64,000 bases of DNA from Gordonia terrae (GTDB lineage: Bacteria; Actinomycetota; Actinomycetes; Mycobacteriales; Mycobacteriaceae): the NCBI RefSeq assembly GCF_001698225.1, contig NZ_CP016594.1, positions 4,774,001 through 4,838,000 on the forward strand, given 5' to 3'. The position numbers and the translations under genes are program-made. This document shows, one piece after another, positions 17,757 through 26,897 of the stretch. The number at the start of each line of letters is the position of its first letter. Position 1 is the first letter of the stretch. The notes beneath the pieces are model-generated. The model ran no database searches. It was not told where the DNA came from and worked only from the letters and a program-made list of their open reading frames with translations.

Positions 17757-18790
17757 TTCTGTCCGCTCTCGTACTTCTGCAACTGTGCGGGCAGATCGAA
17801 GAAGATGTCCTCGGCGGTGACCGGCTTCTGGATCACGCCGGCTTCGACGAACAGTGCCGACACCGATTCGAGGTCCTCACCGTCTTCCGCCGTGGGGTAA
17901 CGCGGGGTCGACGCGTCGGCGCCGAGGGCGAGGGCGCGGGTGAGCCGGTCTCCGCTGAGCGCCCGAGGACCCGCCTTCTCGAAGACGTTCTCGTAGTCGT
18001 CGGGATTCTCCCGCTGCTGATCGGTCAACTGCTGCAACGTCTTCAGGTACACGTCGGCGACGTCTGGCCGCTCTTCGAGCACCTCGGTCCGGAAGGCGAC
18101 GATGGTGTTGTCGACCGAACCGATGCTCTCCTCGGTGGCGATCTCGACCCCGCCGGCGGCCTTCGCCTCCTGGTAGGGCTGGTTGAAGGACGCCCACGCG
18201 TCGACCTGACCGGTGGAGAACGCCGACCCTGCCTCGGCCTGCTGCAGGGGCACCCGCTCGACCTTGTCGAACGGAATACCCGCCTGCTGCAACGCCTTCA
18301 GCGTGATGTACTCGCCCTTGCCCGCCGGATTGACCGCGATCCGCTTGCCGACGAGGCCGGCGACATCGGTGACCCCGGAGTCCTTGGTGACGAGGATGCC
18401 GTTCTGGTCCTTGCCGGCCGGGTCGGCCACCGCGATGATCTTGACGCCGACGTTCTTCGACAGGGCGCCGACGACCGGGCTGTAGGCACCGCCGGACACG
18501 TCGAGCTGGCCGGTGTTGAACAGCTTGAGGTTGGACGAGAAGCCCGGTGTCGAGTTGACCCATTCGATCTTGGCGCCGAGCGGGGCCAGCGCCTCGTCGA
18601 AGGTCCCGTCACGTTTGCCGACGGCCAGTGGCCCGGCGTTGCCCGGGTCGGTCACCTTGAGCACGTACTGGTCGCCACCGCCGGCAGCGTCGCCGTCCGA
18701 GTCGCCCGACGCACACCCGGTGGCGACGGTGAACAACGCTGCCGCTGCGACCGCGGCGGCGGCGAGGCGAAATCGTGGGGATCCGGGCAT
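17753..18790 (-). CDS. Sulfonate-type ABC transporter substrate-binding lipoprotein, SsuA-like
   Basis: The N-terminus is a lipoprotein signal: a basic start, a hydrophobic run, then the lipobox ATGCASGDS (acylated Cys near residue 26). The mature part matches sulfonate/nitrate binding proteins: AGPLAVGKRDGTFDEALAPL, VSGGAYSPVVGALSKNVGVK, GLVGKRIAVNPAGKGEYI and VDAWASFNQPYQEA. An AGGAG lies 6 bases before the ATG. It is the first gene of the organosulfur cluster and is preceded by palindromes that may be operators. It would capture an organosulfur compound outside the membrane and pass it to the permease. Confidence 0.9.
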   Translation of the reverse strand: MPGSPRFRLAAAAVAAAALFTVATGCASGDSDGDAAGGGDQYVLKVTDPGNAGPLAVGKRDGTFDEALAPLGAKIEWVNSTPGFSSNLKLFNTGQLDVSGGAYSPVVGALSKNVGVKIIAVADPAGKDQNGILVTKDSGVTDVAGLVGKRIAVNPAGKGEYITLKALQQAGIPFDKVERVPLQQAEAGSAFSTGQVDAWASFNQPYQEAKAAGGVEIATEESIGSVDNTIVAFRTEVLEERPDVADVYLKTLQQLTDQQRENPDDYENVFEKAGPRALSGDRLTRALALGADASTPRYPTAEDGEDLESVSALFVEAGVIQKPVTAEDIFFDLPAQLQKYESGQK

Positions 18791-18798
18791 GAAGGGCT

Positions 18799-18835
18799 CC
18801 TGTTCGACAGGTGGAGACCGTGTTCAGGCGAACAC
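18799..18835. promoter_or_regulatory. Two palindromes upstream of the organosulfur cluster
   Basis: CCTGT-N3-ACAGG (18799-18811) overlaps the ribosome-binding region of the first cluster gene. GTGTTC-N4-GAACAC (18820-18835) is a perfect 6-bp inverted repeat just upstream of it. Both precede the first gene of the sulfur cluster. They are candidate repressor or activator sites. No regulator gene lies inside the cluster, so the binding protein is unknown. Confidence 0.4.
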
Positions 18836-18897
18836 GAGGACTGGGCTACCGCAGACGCTATGTGGACTCGGGCGCCGCGCACACCTCTGCGTTTCCA

Positions 18898-21800
18898 TCA
18901 GTTGGAAAGCTTGACAACTTCGCTGAAGGCTGGGTCAGTCGGCGCGTAGCTCTCCCACAGATCGCGGTACGGACCCGGCCTCGACACCAGATCGGCATGG
19001 CGCCCGACCTGGACGGCCCGGCCGTCGCGCATCACGACGACCCGGTCCGCCCACGCGGCGGTGGTGAGTCGGTGCGCCACGAGGACCGTTGTGCGACTGC
19101 GTGCGACGGCTCGCAGCGCGGCGAGCACCTGGGCTTCGGTACCCGGATCGATGTCGGAGGTCGCCTCGTCGAGGATCAGCAGGTCCGGCTCGACGAGTTC
19201 GGCGCGCGCGAGACAGATCAGCTGCTGCTGTCCCGCAGACAGGGTGGCCCGGCCCGGCCCGACCGGTGTCTGGTAGCCGAGCGGAAGGGCCGCGATGCTC
19301 TCGTGCGCGCCGACCGACCTCGCCGCGCGCTCGATCTCCGCCTGCCCGGCGTCGGGACGCCCGAACGCGATGTTGGACGCGACCGTCCCGGCGAAGAGGT
19401 AGGGATCCTGTGGCACATAGGCGATCCTCGGCCGGGTGCGCGGTGAGCCGGGATCACGCAAGTCGACGCCGCCGACCCGGACGACGCCGCGGTCGGGCGA
19501 GTAGAACCGCAACAGCAGCTTCATCACGGTGCTCTTGCCCGCGCCGGTCGTGCCGACCACGGCCGCGGTCTCGCCGTCGGGGATGGCCAGGTCCAGCCCG
19601 TCGAGCGCAGGACGACCACGCGTCCGCGTCGTCGACGAGTAGCCGAACACCACCCGGTCGAATTCGACTGCTGCGCCGCTTGGTCCGGCTGTTCCGGTCG
19701 CCTCCGGCCGCACGTCCGCGTCGGCGGAGGTGTCGACAGGGGTGTCGAGGAAGCCGCGCATCCGCTGGGTGCCGACCCGAGCCTGAATCCAGAGGTCGAG
19801 CACGATCGACAACTGTTGGAGCGGGGTGAAGAACAGATCGACGTAGAGGAGCGCGGCGACCAGCACACCGGTGGTGAGCGTGCCCGCGTCCATGAGATGC
19901 GCGCCGACGATCAGGATGAGCGCCTTGGCCACCACCGCGAGCAGGTTCAGGAAGGGGAAGAACACCGAGATGTAGAGCATCGAACGGCGGCGCGCGTCGC
20001 GGTAGCGTCGCGAGTGCCCGTCGAAGGCGCCCGTCGCCCACTCCTCGGCGTTGTGCGCCTGGGTGACCCGCACCCGCCCGAGGTGTTCGGAGAGCAGCGC
20101 GGTGACGGTCGCGATGCGTGAACGTGCCTGCAGATAGGCCCGATTCGAGCCTCGGACGAAGACCCACGACCCCACCGCGAGCAACGGGATGGTGACGAGC
20201 ATCGCGGCCGCAAGCCGGATGTCGAGCAGGGCCAGCACCGCCAGGATGCCAGCACACGTGCACACGTTGACGATCGCGTTGACCATGCCCTGCGTCATCA
20301 GCTGCCCGACCGCGTCCACATCGCTGGTGAGCCGGGTGACGATGCGGCCCGACTGCCGCCCGTCGAAATAGTCGATGCGCAGTCGCTGCAGGTGCCCGAA
20401 CAGCCGGAGCCGCAGCGCGAAGAGCACCCGCTCGAAGACCCGCGCCGCCCGCAGCGCCAGCACCCACGAGTTCAGCCAGGACACCAGCGCTATCACCAGG
20501 ACGATCGCGGTGGTCACCCAGAACACGGTCGTCGCGTCCACCGAGACACCCTTGTCGATGGCGTGGCGGAAGAGGGCGGGGACGGCCAGCGTCGTCGCCG
20601 CGTCGACGATGACCAGGACGACGCACAGCGCGACGGGCCACCAGAACGGCCGCAGGGAACCGGTCAGTCCGAAGACCCTGGTGCGCGCCGACCTCGGCGG
20701 CGGACGGTCGTCGCCGGGTGCGGGCACCTCGGTCAGCGGCGGGAGCGCCAGGAGCGCCTTGCGCAGGTGCGAGTCCACCTGCTGGACCTGCTTGCCGCTC
20801 TCGTCGGCGTCGAGACCCAACCGGGCCCGGATCACCGGGTCGGCGCCGGCCTCGTCGACTTCCGGCCAGCTCTCCGCACTCGGGATCGCCTGCCCTTCGT
20901 GAGGCCTGGTCGCGCCCCGGACCGCGCCGCCGGCCAGGAGCTCCGCGACGCGCGGGTCGGCGAGCACCGCCGACGGCGGACCGTCGTGCGTGATGCGACC
21001 TGCCTCGAGGACGATGACCTGGTCGGCGAGTTCGGTCGTCGCCGGCCGGCGCGCGATCAGGATCGTGGTCCGGCCGACCATCAGCCCTTCCAGGCCCGCC
21101 AACACCGTCCGCTCGGTCGTCGGGTCGAGCGCCGACGTCGTGTCGTCGAGGATCAGGACCGCCGGGTCGGCGAAGAAGGCGCGGGCGAGCGCAATCCTCT
21201 GGCGTTGACCGCCCGACAACGAGATCCCGCCCGGTCCGACCACGGTGTCGTAGCCCGCGGGCAGCCGCTCGATGAACTCATCGGCCGCGGCGGCGCGGGC
21301 AGCAGCGGCGATTCCCGCGTCGTCGGCCGGGGTCCCCATCGCGATGTTGTCGCGGAGGGTGCCGGAGAACAGCAGGCTCTCGTCGAACACCATCATCACC
21401 GCCGACCGCACCGACCGTGGCGACACGGCGCGCAGGTCGGTGCCGCCGATGCGCACCGTTCCCCGATCGGGATCGAACTGACGGGCGATGAGTGCGCCGA
21501 AGGTCGTCTTGCCCGCGCCGGACGGACCGATGATCGCGACCCGGCTGCCCGGGGCGATCGAGGTGGTCACACCACGCAGGACGGGGTGGCCGCCGAGCGC
21601 CAGGTGGACATCGGTCACCTCGATCGTCCCGCCCGGCGACGGGAGATCCGGACCGGTGGGGTCCACGGCCGGCACGGTGTCCAACAGCGCGAACACCCGG
21701 CGCGCCCCCGACCGAGCCAGCTGCATCGTCGTCACCATCGCCGCGAGCAGCCGCGCCGGAGGCGCGAATTGCAGTACGTACGAGGCGAATGCGAGGAAGA

Positions 21801-22632
21801 CACCCACCGAGACGTGCTCGTTCATGGCCAGCCAACCGCCGACCACCAGGACGCCGAGCTGGGTGAAGACGGGGATCGCGACCATCGCCGCGCTCCACCG
21901 CGCCGAGATCCGCGCACTGCGCAGCCGCGAGGAGAACAGGCGGGTCGCGCGGGCGCGGAACCGATCCAGCCGCGTCGACTCCTGACCGAACGCCCGGATC
22001 AGTTCGACCCCGGAGATCTCCTCGTCGACCGCCGCGGCCACCTGGCCCAGCAACACCTGATCGCCGAACGACGCGGGATACAGTTCGCGGCGGAGCCGGC
22101 GGGTGACCCAGAACAGGACCGGGACGCTGGTCGCCACGACCACGAACAGCGGCGGGGACAGCGTGAACATCACGATCAGCCCGACCGCGAGCAACGTCAG
22201 GTTGGCGACGAACAGCGGCACCTGCGAGAGGAACATCTGGATCAGGTTGAGATCCGACGTGCCCCGCGAGATGACGTCGCCCGCAGCGAGTTCCGCGCGG
22301 CGTCGCGCATCGAGCGCGTGCAGGTGACGGTGGACCGCAACCCGCAGATCGTGCTGCACGTCGACGGCGCACCGGCTGCCGATGTAGCGGCGCAGCGCGT
22401 GGGAGACGAAGCTCAGCACGCCGATGGAACACAGGATCGCGATCCAGAACGCAAGGGACTGCGTCGGGTCGAGCAGGACGTCGTCGACGATGATCTGTTG
22501 GACCAGCGGCACCAGCGCCAGCAATCCCTGCCCCACCACCGCGAGCACGAGCGCCACCGACACCCGCCCGCGGTACGGGCGGACCCACTGCCAGAGCCGT
22601 CGCAACCAGCCCGCTCCACTCTCGTCGGTCAC
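18898..22632 (-). CDS. Tandem (fused) ABC exporter with two TMD-NBD halves, Rv0194-like (1244 aa)
   Basis: Two complete half-transporters are fused. Half 1 has six hydrophobic spans, Walker A GPSGAGKTT, signature LSGGQRQR and Walker B VLILDDTTSALD. Half 2 has Walker A GTTGAGKST, signature LSAGQQQL and Walker B LLILDEATSDID, with H-loop VLVAHRL. In half 1 the catalytic Glu after Walker B is Asp and the H-loop reads IARRP (His lost), so one ATP site is degenerate, as in heterodimeric exporters. The GTG at 22632 follows AGGAG; an ATG at 22644 is the alternative. It probably exports drugs or lipophilic compounds; mycobacterial Rv0194 is a multidrug example. It is divergent from the iclR gene. Confidence 0.92.
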   Translation of the reverse strand: MTDESGAGWLRRLWQWVRPYRGRVSVALVLAVVGQGLLALVPLVQQIIVDDVLLDPTQSLAFWIAILCSIGVLSFVSHALRRYIGSRCAVDVQHDLRVAVHRHLHALDARRRAELAAGDVISRGTSDLNLIQMFLSQVPLFVANLTLLAVGLIVMFTLSPPLFVVVATSVPVLFWVTRRLRRELYPASFGDQVLLGQVAAAVDEEISGVELIRAFGQESTRLDRFRARATRLFSSRLRSARISARWSAAMVAIPVFTQLGVLVVGGWLAMNEHVSVGVFLAFASYVLQFAPPARLLAAMVTTMQLARSGARRVFALLDTVPAVDPTGPDLPSPGGTIEVTDVHLALGGHPVLRGVTTSIAPGSRVAIIGPSGAGKTTFGALIARQFDPDRGTVRIGGTDLRAVSPRSVRSAVMMVFDESLLFSGTLRDNIAMGTPADDAGIAAAARAAAADEFIERLPAGYDTVVGPGGISLSGGQRQRIALARAFFADPAVLILDDTTSALDPTTERTVLAGLEGLMVGRTTILIARRPATTELADQVIVLEAGRITHDGPPSAVLADPRVAELLAGGAVRGATRPHEGQAIPSAESWPEVDEAGADPVIRARLGLDADESGKQVQQVDSHLRKALLALPPLTEVPAPGDDRPPPRSARTRVFGLTGSLRPFWWPVALCVVLVIVDAATTLAVPALFRHAIDKGVSVDATTVFWVTTAIVLVIALVSWLNSWVLALRAARVFERVLFALRLRLFGHLQRLRIDYFDGRQSGRIVTRLTSDVDAVGQLMTQGMVNAIVNVCTCAGILAVLALLDIRLAAAMLVTIPLLAVGSWVFVRGSNRAYLQARSRIATVTALLSEHLGRVRVTQAHNAEEWATGAFDGHSRRYRDARRRSMLYISVFFPFLNLLAVVAKALILIVGAHLMDAGTLTTGVLVAALLYVDLFFTPLQQLSIVLDLWIQARVGTQRMRGFLDTPVDTSADADVRPEATGTAGPSGAAVEFDRVVFGYSSTTRTRGRPALDGLDLAIPDGETAAVVGTTGAGKSTVMKLLLRFYSPDRGVVRVGGVDLRDPGSPRTRPRIAYVPQDPYLFAGTVASNIAFGRPDAGQAEIERAARSVGAHESIAALPLGYQTPVGPGRATLSAGQQQLICLARAELVEPDLLILDEATSDIDPGTEAQVLAALRAVARSRTTVLVAHRLTTAAWADRVVVMRDGRAVQVGRHADLVSRPGPYRDLWESYAPTDPAFSEVVKLSN

Positions 22633-22796
22633 ACGTCTCCTCATCGATCTCGCGATTGCCCTGATTGCTGAACTGCCGAGCTCGAACCGCGCTGATCCTG
22701 ATGTCGACGGCTCACTCCGCGAGGAGTATCTTCCGAATAGTGGAAAGTGGCCAGGCACTGAATCAGGCCGATTTCTAATCGGGAGGCACGGAGGCG

Positions 22797-23546
22797 ATGG
22801 CGGGTTCTGGTGTGCAGACCGTGTCGAGGGCGCTCGCCGTTCTCGGCTGTTTTCGCGGCGGGGACGAGCTCGGCGTCACGGATGTGGCACGCGCACAGGG
22901 CCTCGCCCTCAGCACGACGCACCGGCTGCTGACCGCGTTGGTCGACGCCGGGTTTCTCGAGAAGACCGCGGAGGGCAACAGATACCGCCTCGGCGGCGCG
23001 TTGGCGCAGTACGGCCAGATCGCCTACCGCCAGCACCGGATCTACCTCACCGAACCGCACCTGGAACGGCTCGCGGCCACCACCGGCGCATCAGCCTCGG
23101 TCGCGATGCGATACGGCAACGAGGTGGTGCTGCTGGGTACCAGCCGCTGGCGCGAAGCGGAGGGGCATGCCCTCCAGGGCGTCCTGCTCCCGCTGCACGC
23201 CTCCGCACTCGGCAAGGCGCTGCTCGCCTTCTCGAATGTCGGTCAGGACGAGCTCGAATGCCTCCCTTACGGAGACGGCACCGACCGTGCCGTCCGAAAC
23301 GCCGACGAGCTCGCGAAAGAACTGGCCCTCACCCGCGAGCGGGGTTATGGCTTCAACGACGAGGAGCTGAGCCCGGGCCACCGCACCATCGGACTCCCCA
23401 TCTTCCCGGCATCCGACGACCAGGAGGTGCGCTTCGCGTTGGGTATCCGTGGCGCAACCGAACTCATGAGTCCCGAACGCATCCCGTTCCTCGTGGATCT
23501 CGGCCGGTCCACCGCTCGCGACATCGGCGTCGCACTTACGCAGTGA
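22797..23546 (+). CDS. IclR-family transcriptional regulator (249 aa)
   Basis: The N-terminal winged helix is typical: VQTVSRALAVLGCF, LGVTDVARAQGLALSTTHRL and LVDAGFLEKTAEGNRYRLG. The C-terminal IclR effector domain is recognisable from LERLAATTGASASVAMRYG, LPLHASALGKALLAF and LALTRERGYGFNDEEL. A strong GGAGG precedes the ATG. It is divergent from the ABC exporter across 164 bases and lies 24 bases upstream of fdhA in the same direction. It could control either. A weak TTCC-N7-GGAA dyad at 22731-22745 in the shared promoter region is a possible site. Confidence 0.88.
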   Translation: MAGSGVQTVSRALAVLGCFRGGDELGVTDVARAQGLALSTTHRLLTALVDAGFLEKTAEGNRYRLGGALAQYGQIAYRQHRIYLTEPHLERLAATTGASASVAMRYGNEVVLLGTSRWREAEGHALQGVLLPLHASALGKALLAFSNVGQDELECLPYGDGTDRAVRNADELAKELALTRERGYGFNDEELSPGHRTIGLPIFPASDDQEVRFALGIRGATELMSPERIPFLVDLGRSTARDIGVALTQ

Positions 23547-23570
23547 GCGAAGAGGTCTAGACTCGAACCC

Positions 23571-26500
23571 GTGCCAGCCTTCAGCCCCCTCGAATGGCCG
23601 GTGTTCCGCCAGCTGCGGTCGGGCGACGTCTTCGGACGCGGGCCGGCGGTCACGTCGGCGAAGACACGCGGCATCGAACCGCGCACCGCCGCCGCGGACC
23701 GCGTGGTCCAGAGCGTGTGCCCGTTCTGCGCGGTCGGTTGCGGACAGAAGGTGTACGTGAAGGACGAGAAGGTCGTCCAGATCGAGGGCGATCCCGACTC
23801 ACCGATCTCGCGCGGCCGCCTGTGCCCCAAGGGGGCGTCGAGCGAGCAGCTGGTCAACAACCCGATGCGGCAGACCGCGATCCGCTATCGCGCCCCATAT
23901 GCGACGGAGTGGCAGGACCTCGACCGCGACACCGCGATCGACATGATCGCCGATCGTTTCCTCGAGGCCAGGCGCCGCGGATGGCAGGACCACGACGACG
24001 AGGGCCGGTTGCTCCGGCGCACGATGGGTATCGCCTCGCTCGGTGGCGCCACCCTCGACAACGAAGAGAACTACCTGATCAAGAAGCTGTTCACCGCCGC
24101 GGGTGCGATCCAGATCGAGAACCAGGCACGTATATGACACTCCGCCACGGTCCCCGGTCTGGGGGCCTCGTTCGGACGCGGCGGCGCGACGCAATCACTG
24201 CAGGACATGGCCAACGCCGATTGCATCGTCCTCATGGGCGGCAACATGGCCGAGGCGCACCCGGTGGGTTTCCAGTGGGTGTCGGAGGCGAAAGCCAAGG
24301 GCGCGAGGGTCATCCATGTCGACCCTCGCTTCACCCGCACCTCCGCGGTGGCGGACAAGCACATCTCGATCCGGGCCGGTTCTGACGTCGTCCTGCTCGG
24401 CGCGCTGATCAACTACGCCATCACGCACGAGAAGTACTTCCGCGAGTACGTCGTCGCCTACACCAATGCGGCGACCCTGGTCTCGGCGGACTTCCGCGAC
24501 ACCGAGGACCTCGACGGCCTCTTCTCCGGGTTCGACGCCGAGACCGGCGAATACGACGCCTCCAGTTGGGCATACGAGGAACCGGCCGCCCAGTCGGACG
24601 ACAGCGGAGGCGGCGAGGACGGCAAGGTCGAGTCGCCCGGACACCCCGACGACGGACCTCCCGTCAAGGACCGCGCCGTCGGCCACGAACACGGATCCGG
24701 CGGGCCGCCGCTGGAGCACGGTGCGACGGTGCGCGACGACTCGCTCGAACATCCGCGCACCGTGTTCCAGATCGTCAAGCGCCACTACTCGCGCTACACC
24801 CCCGAGATGGTGCGCGACATGTGCGGGATCTCGGTACGCGACTTCGAGTATCTGGCCCGGGCCGTCACCGACAACTCCGGCCGCGAGCGCACCACGTGCT
24901 TCGGGTACGCGACCGGCTGGACCCAGCACACCTTCGGAGCCCAGTTCATCCGCGCCGCGTCGGTCCTGCAGCTCCTGCTCGGCAACATCGGGCGCCCCGG
25001 CGGGGGCATCATGGCCCTCCGCGGACACGCGAGCATTCAGGGGTCCACCGACATCCCGACGCTGTTCAACCTGCTGCCCGGCTACCTGCCGATGCCCTCG
25101 GTGGGTAAGCACGACAGCTTCGCCGACTACATCGACGCGATCACGTCGAAGGCCGAGAAGGGTTTCTGGGCCAACGCCGAGGACTACACCGTGAGTCTCC
25201 TCAAGGCGTGGTTCGGCGATGCCGCGACCGCCGAGAACGACTGGTGTTACGACCATCTGCCGCGACTCACCGGCCCGGCGGGCACCTTCCAGACGACCGT
25301 CGACATGCTCGCCGACAAGGTCGACGGCTACTTCGTCCTCGGTCAGAACCCCGCAGTGGGTTCGGCCAACGGCCGCCAGGCGCGGATGGCGATGTCGCAC
25401 CTCAAGTGGCTCGTCGTCCGCGATCTCAACATGATCGAGACGGCCACCTGGTGGAAGGACGGACCGGAGATAGAGTCCGGCGAGCTGCGCACCGAGGACA
25501 TCGCCACCGAGGTGTTCTTTCTGCCGGCGGCCACACACGTCGAGAAGGCCGGCTCGTTCACCCAGACCCAGCGCATGGTCCAGTGGCGTCACCAGGCCGT
25601 CGAGCCACCGGGCCAGTGCCAGAGCGAGATGGACTTCTTCTACGAGCTCGGGCGACGCATCCGCGAACGTCTCGCCGGGTCGACCGACGAGCGCGACCGT
25701 CCGCTGCTCGACATCACCTGGGACTATCCCCTCGACCAGCACGGCAACCCCGATCCCGAGGCGGTGCTGTCGGAGATCAACGGCTACCACGTGACCGGTC
25801 CCGACGCAGGCAAGAACCTCACGTCCTACACCCAGATGCGACGCGACGGTTCGACCGCGGGCGGCTGCTGGATCTACACCGGCGTGTACACGGGCGCCGA
25901 CACCGACGGGCCGTCGAACTCCGCCGCCCGCCGGGTCCCGCAGGGCGGTGGCGGTGTCACCCAACACGAGTGGGGCTGGGTGTGGCCTGCGGATCGTCGA
26001 ATCCTCTACAACCGCGCATCGGCCGACCCCGACGGCCGGCCGTGGAGTGAACGCAAGCGGTATATGGAATGGGACGCCGACGCGGGTCGATGGGTCGGTC
26101 CCGACGTACCCGACTTCCCCGTCGACCTCGCACCCGACGCGCGACCCGACCCCTCGGTCGGCGGCGTCGAAGCCCTGTGCGGCGACGATCCGTTCGTCAT
26201 GCAGGCCGACGGCAAGGGTTGGCTCTACGCCCCGCGGGGATTGGTCGACGGCCCGCTGCCGACGCACTACGAGCCGCAGGAATCGCCCGTGGTCAACACG
26301 CTGTATCCGCAACAGCAGTCGCCCGCCCGGGTCCTGTTCCCCCGCGCGGACAACCTCGACGCGCCGAGCGGCGATGTCCCGGGCTCCGAGGTGTACCCGT
26401 TCGTGTTCACCACGTACCGCCTCACCGAGCATCACACCGCGGGCGGCATGAGCCGGTGGTCGCCGTATCTCTCGGAGCTGCAGCCGGAGATGTTCTGCGA

Positions 26501-26897
26501 GATCTCGCCCGAGCTGGCCGCGGAGCGCGGCCTGACCAACGAGGGCTGGGCGACGATCGTCTCGCCACGCGGCGCGATCGAGGCACGCGTGCTGGTGACC
26601 GACCGCATGATGCCGCTGACGATCAACGGCCGGCAGGTACATCAGGTCGGTCTCCCGTACCACTGGGGCGTCGGTTCCGACGCGGTGGTCAGCGGTGACG
26701 CCGCGAACGACCTGATCGGGGTCACACTGGATCCGAACGTCCAGATCCAAGAATCCAAGGTCGGTTCGTGCGATGTCGTCGCCGGACGCCGACCGCAGGG
26801 TCGGGCACTGCTCGACCTGGTGCGCACCTACCAGGAGCGAGCCGGGGTCACGGTCGAGACAGACAATCAGCACATCACCGGGAAGGTGGACGAGTAG
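23571..26897 (+). CDS. fdhA: Formate dehydrogenase catalytic subunit, selenoprotein with in-frame UGA (Sec189)
   Basis: This molybdopterin-dependent formate dehydrogenase is 1108 aa when the TGA at 24135-24137 is read as selenocysteine. The frame continues without a shift, giving NQARI-U-HSATVPGLGASFGRGG, the conserved Sec-His active site of FDH. The N-terminal [4Fe-4S] site is Cys50, 53, 57 and 85 (CPFCAVGC...RGRLCPKG). Molybdopterin-family segments follow (VLMGGNMAEAHPV, GNIGRPGGGIMALRG), with a C-terminal dinucleotide-binding domain. An acidic, Gly/Pro-rich insertion at about residues 335-385 is unusual. No Tat motif is seen, suggesting a cytoplasmic enzyme. It starts at GTG 23571 and overlaps no neighbour. 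It is followed immediately by the FeS subunit. Confidence 0.95.
24135..24167 (+). promoter_or_regulatory. UGA selenocysteine codon and bacterial SECIS-like hairpin
   Basis: After the TGA at 24135-24137, GGTCCCC (24149-24155) pairs with GGGGGCC (24161-24167) across the loop GGTCT. The loop lies 18-22 bases past the UGA. Bacterial SECIS elements bind SelB through a short apical loop, and the E. coli fdhF loop also contains GGUCU. This hairpin would recruit SelB, encoded downstream at 32052-33845. Confidence 0.88.

Noticed and set aside
24135..24137. fdhA as a pseudogene broken by a nonsense mutation
   Set aside because: The stop falls exactly on the conserved Sec position, the frame continues intact, a SECIS-like hairpin follows, and the whole Sec machinery is nearby.
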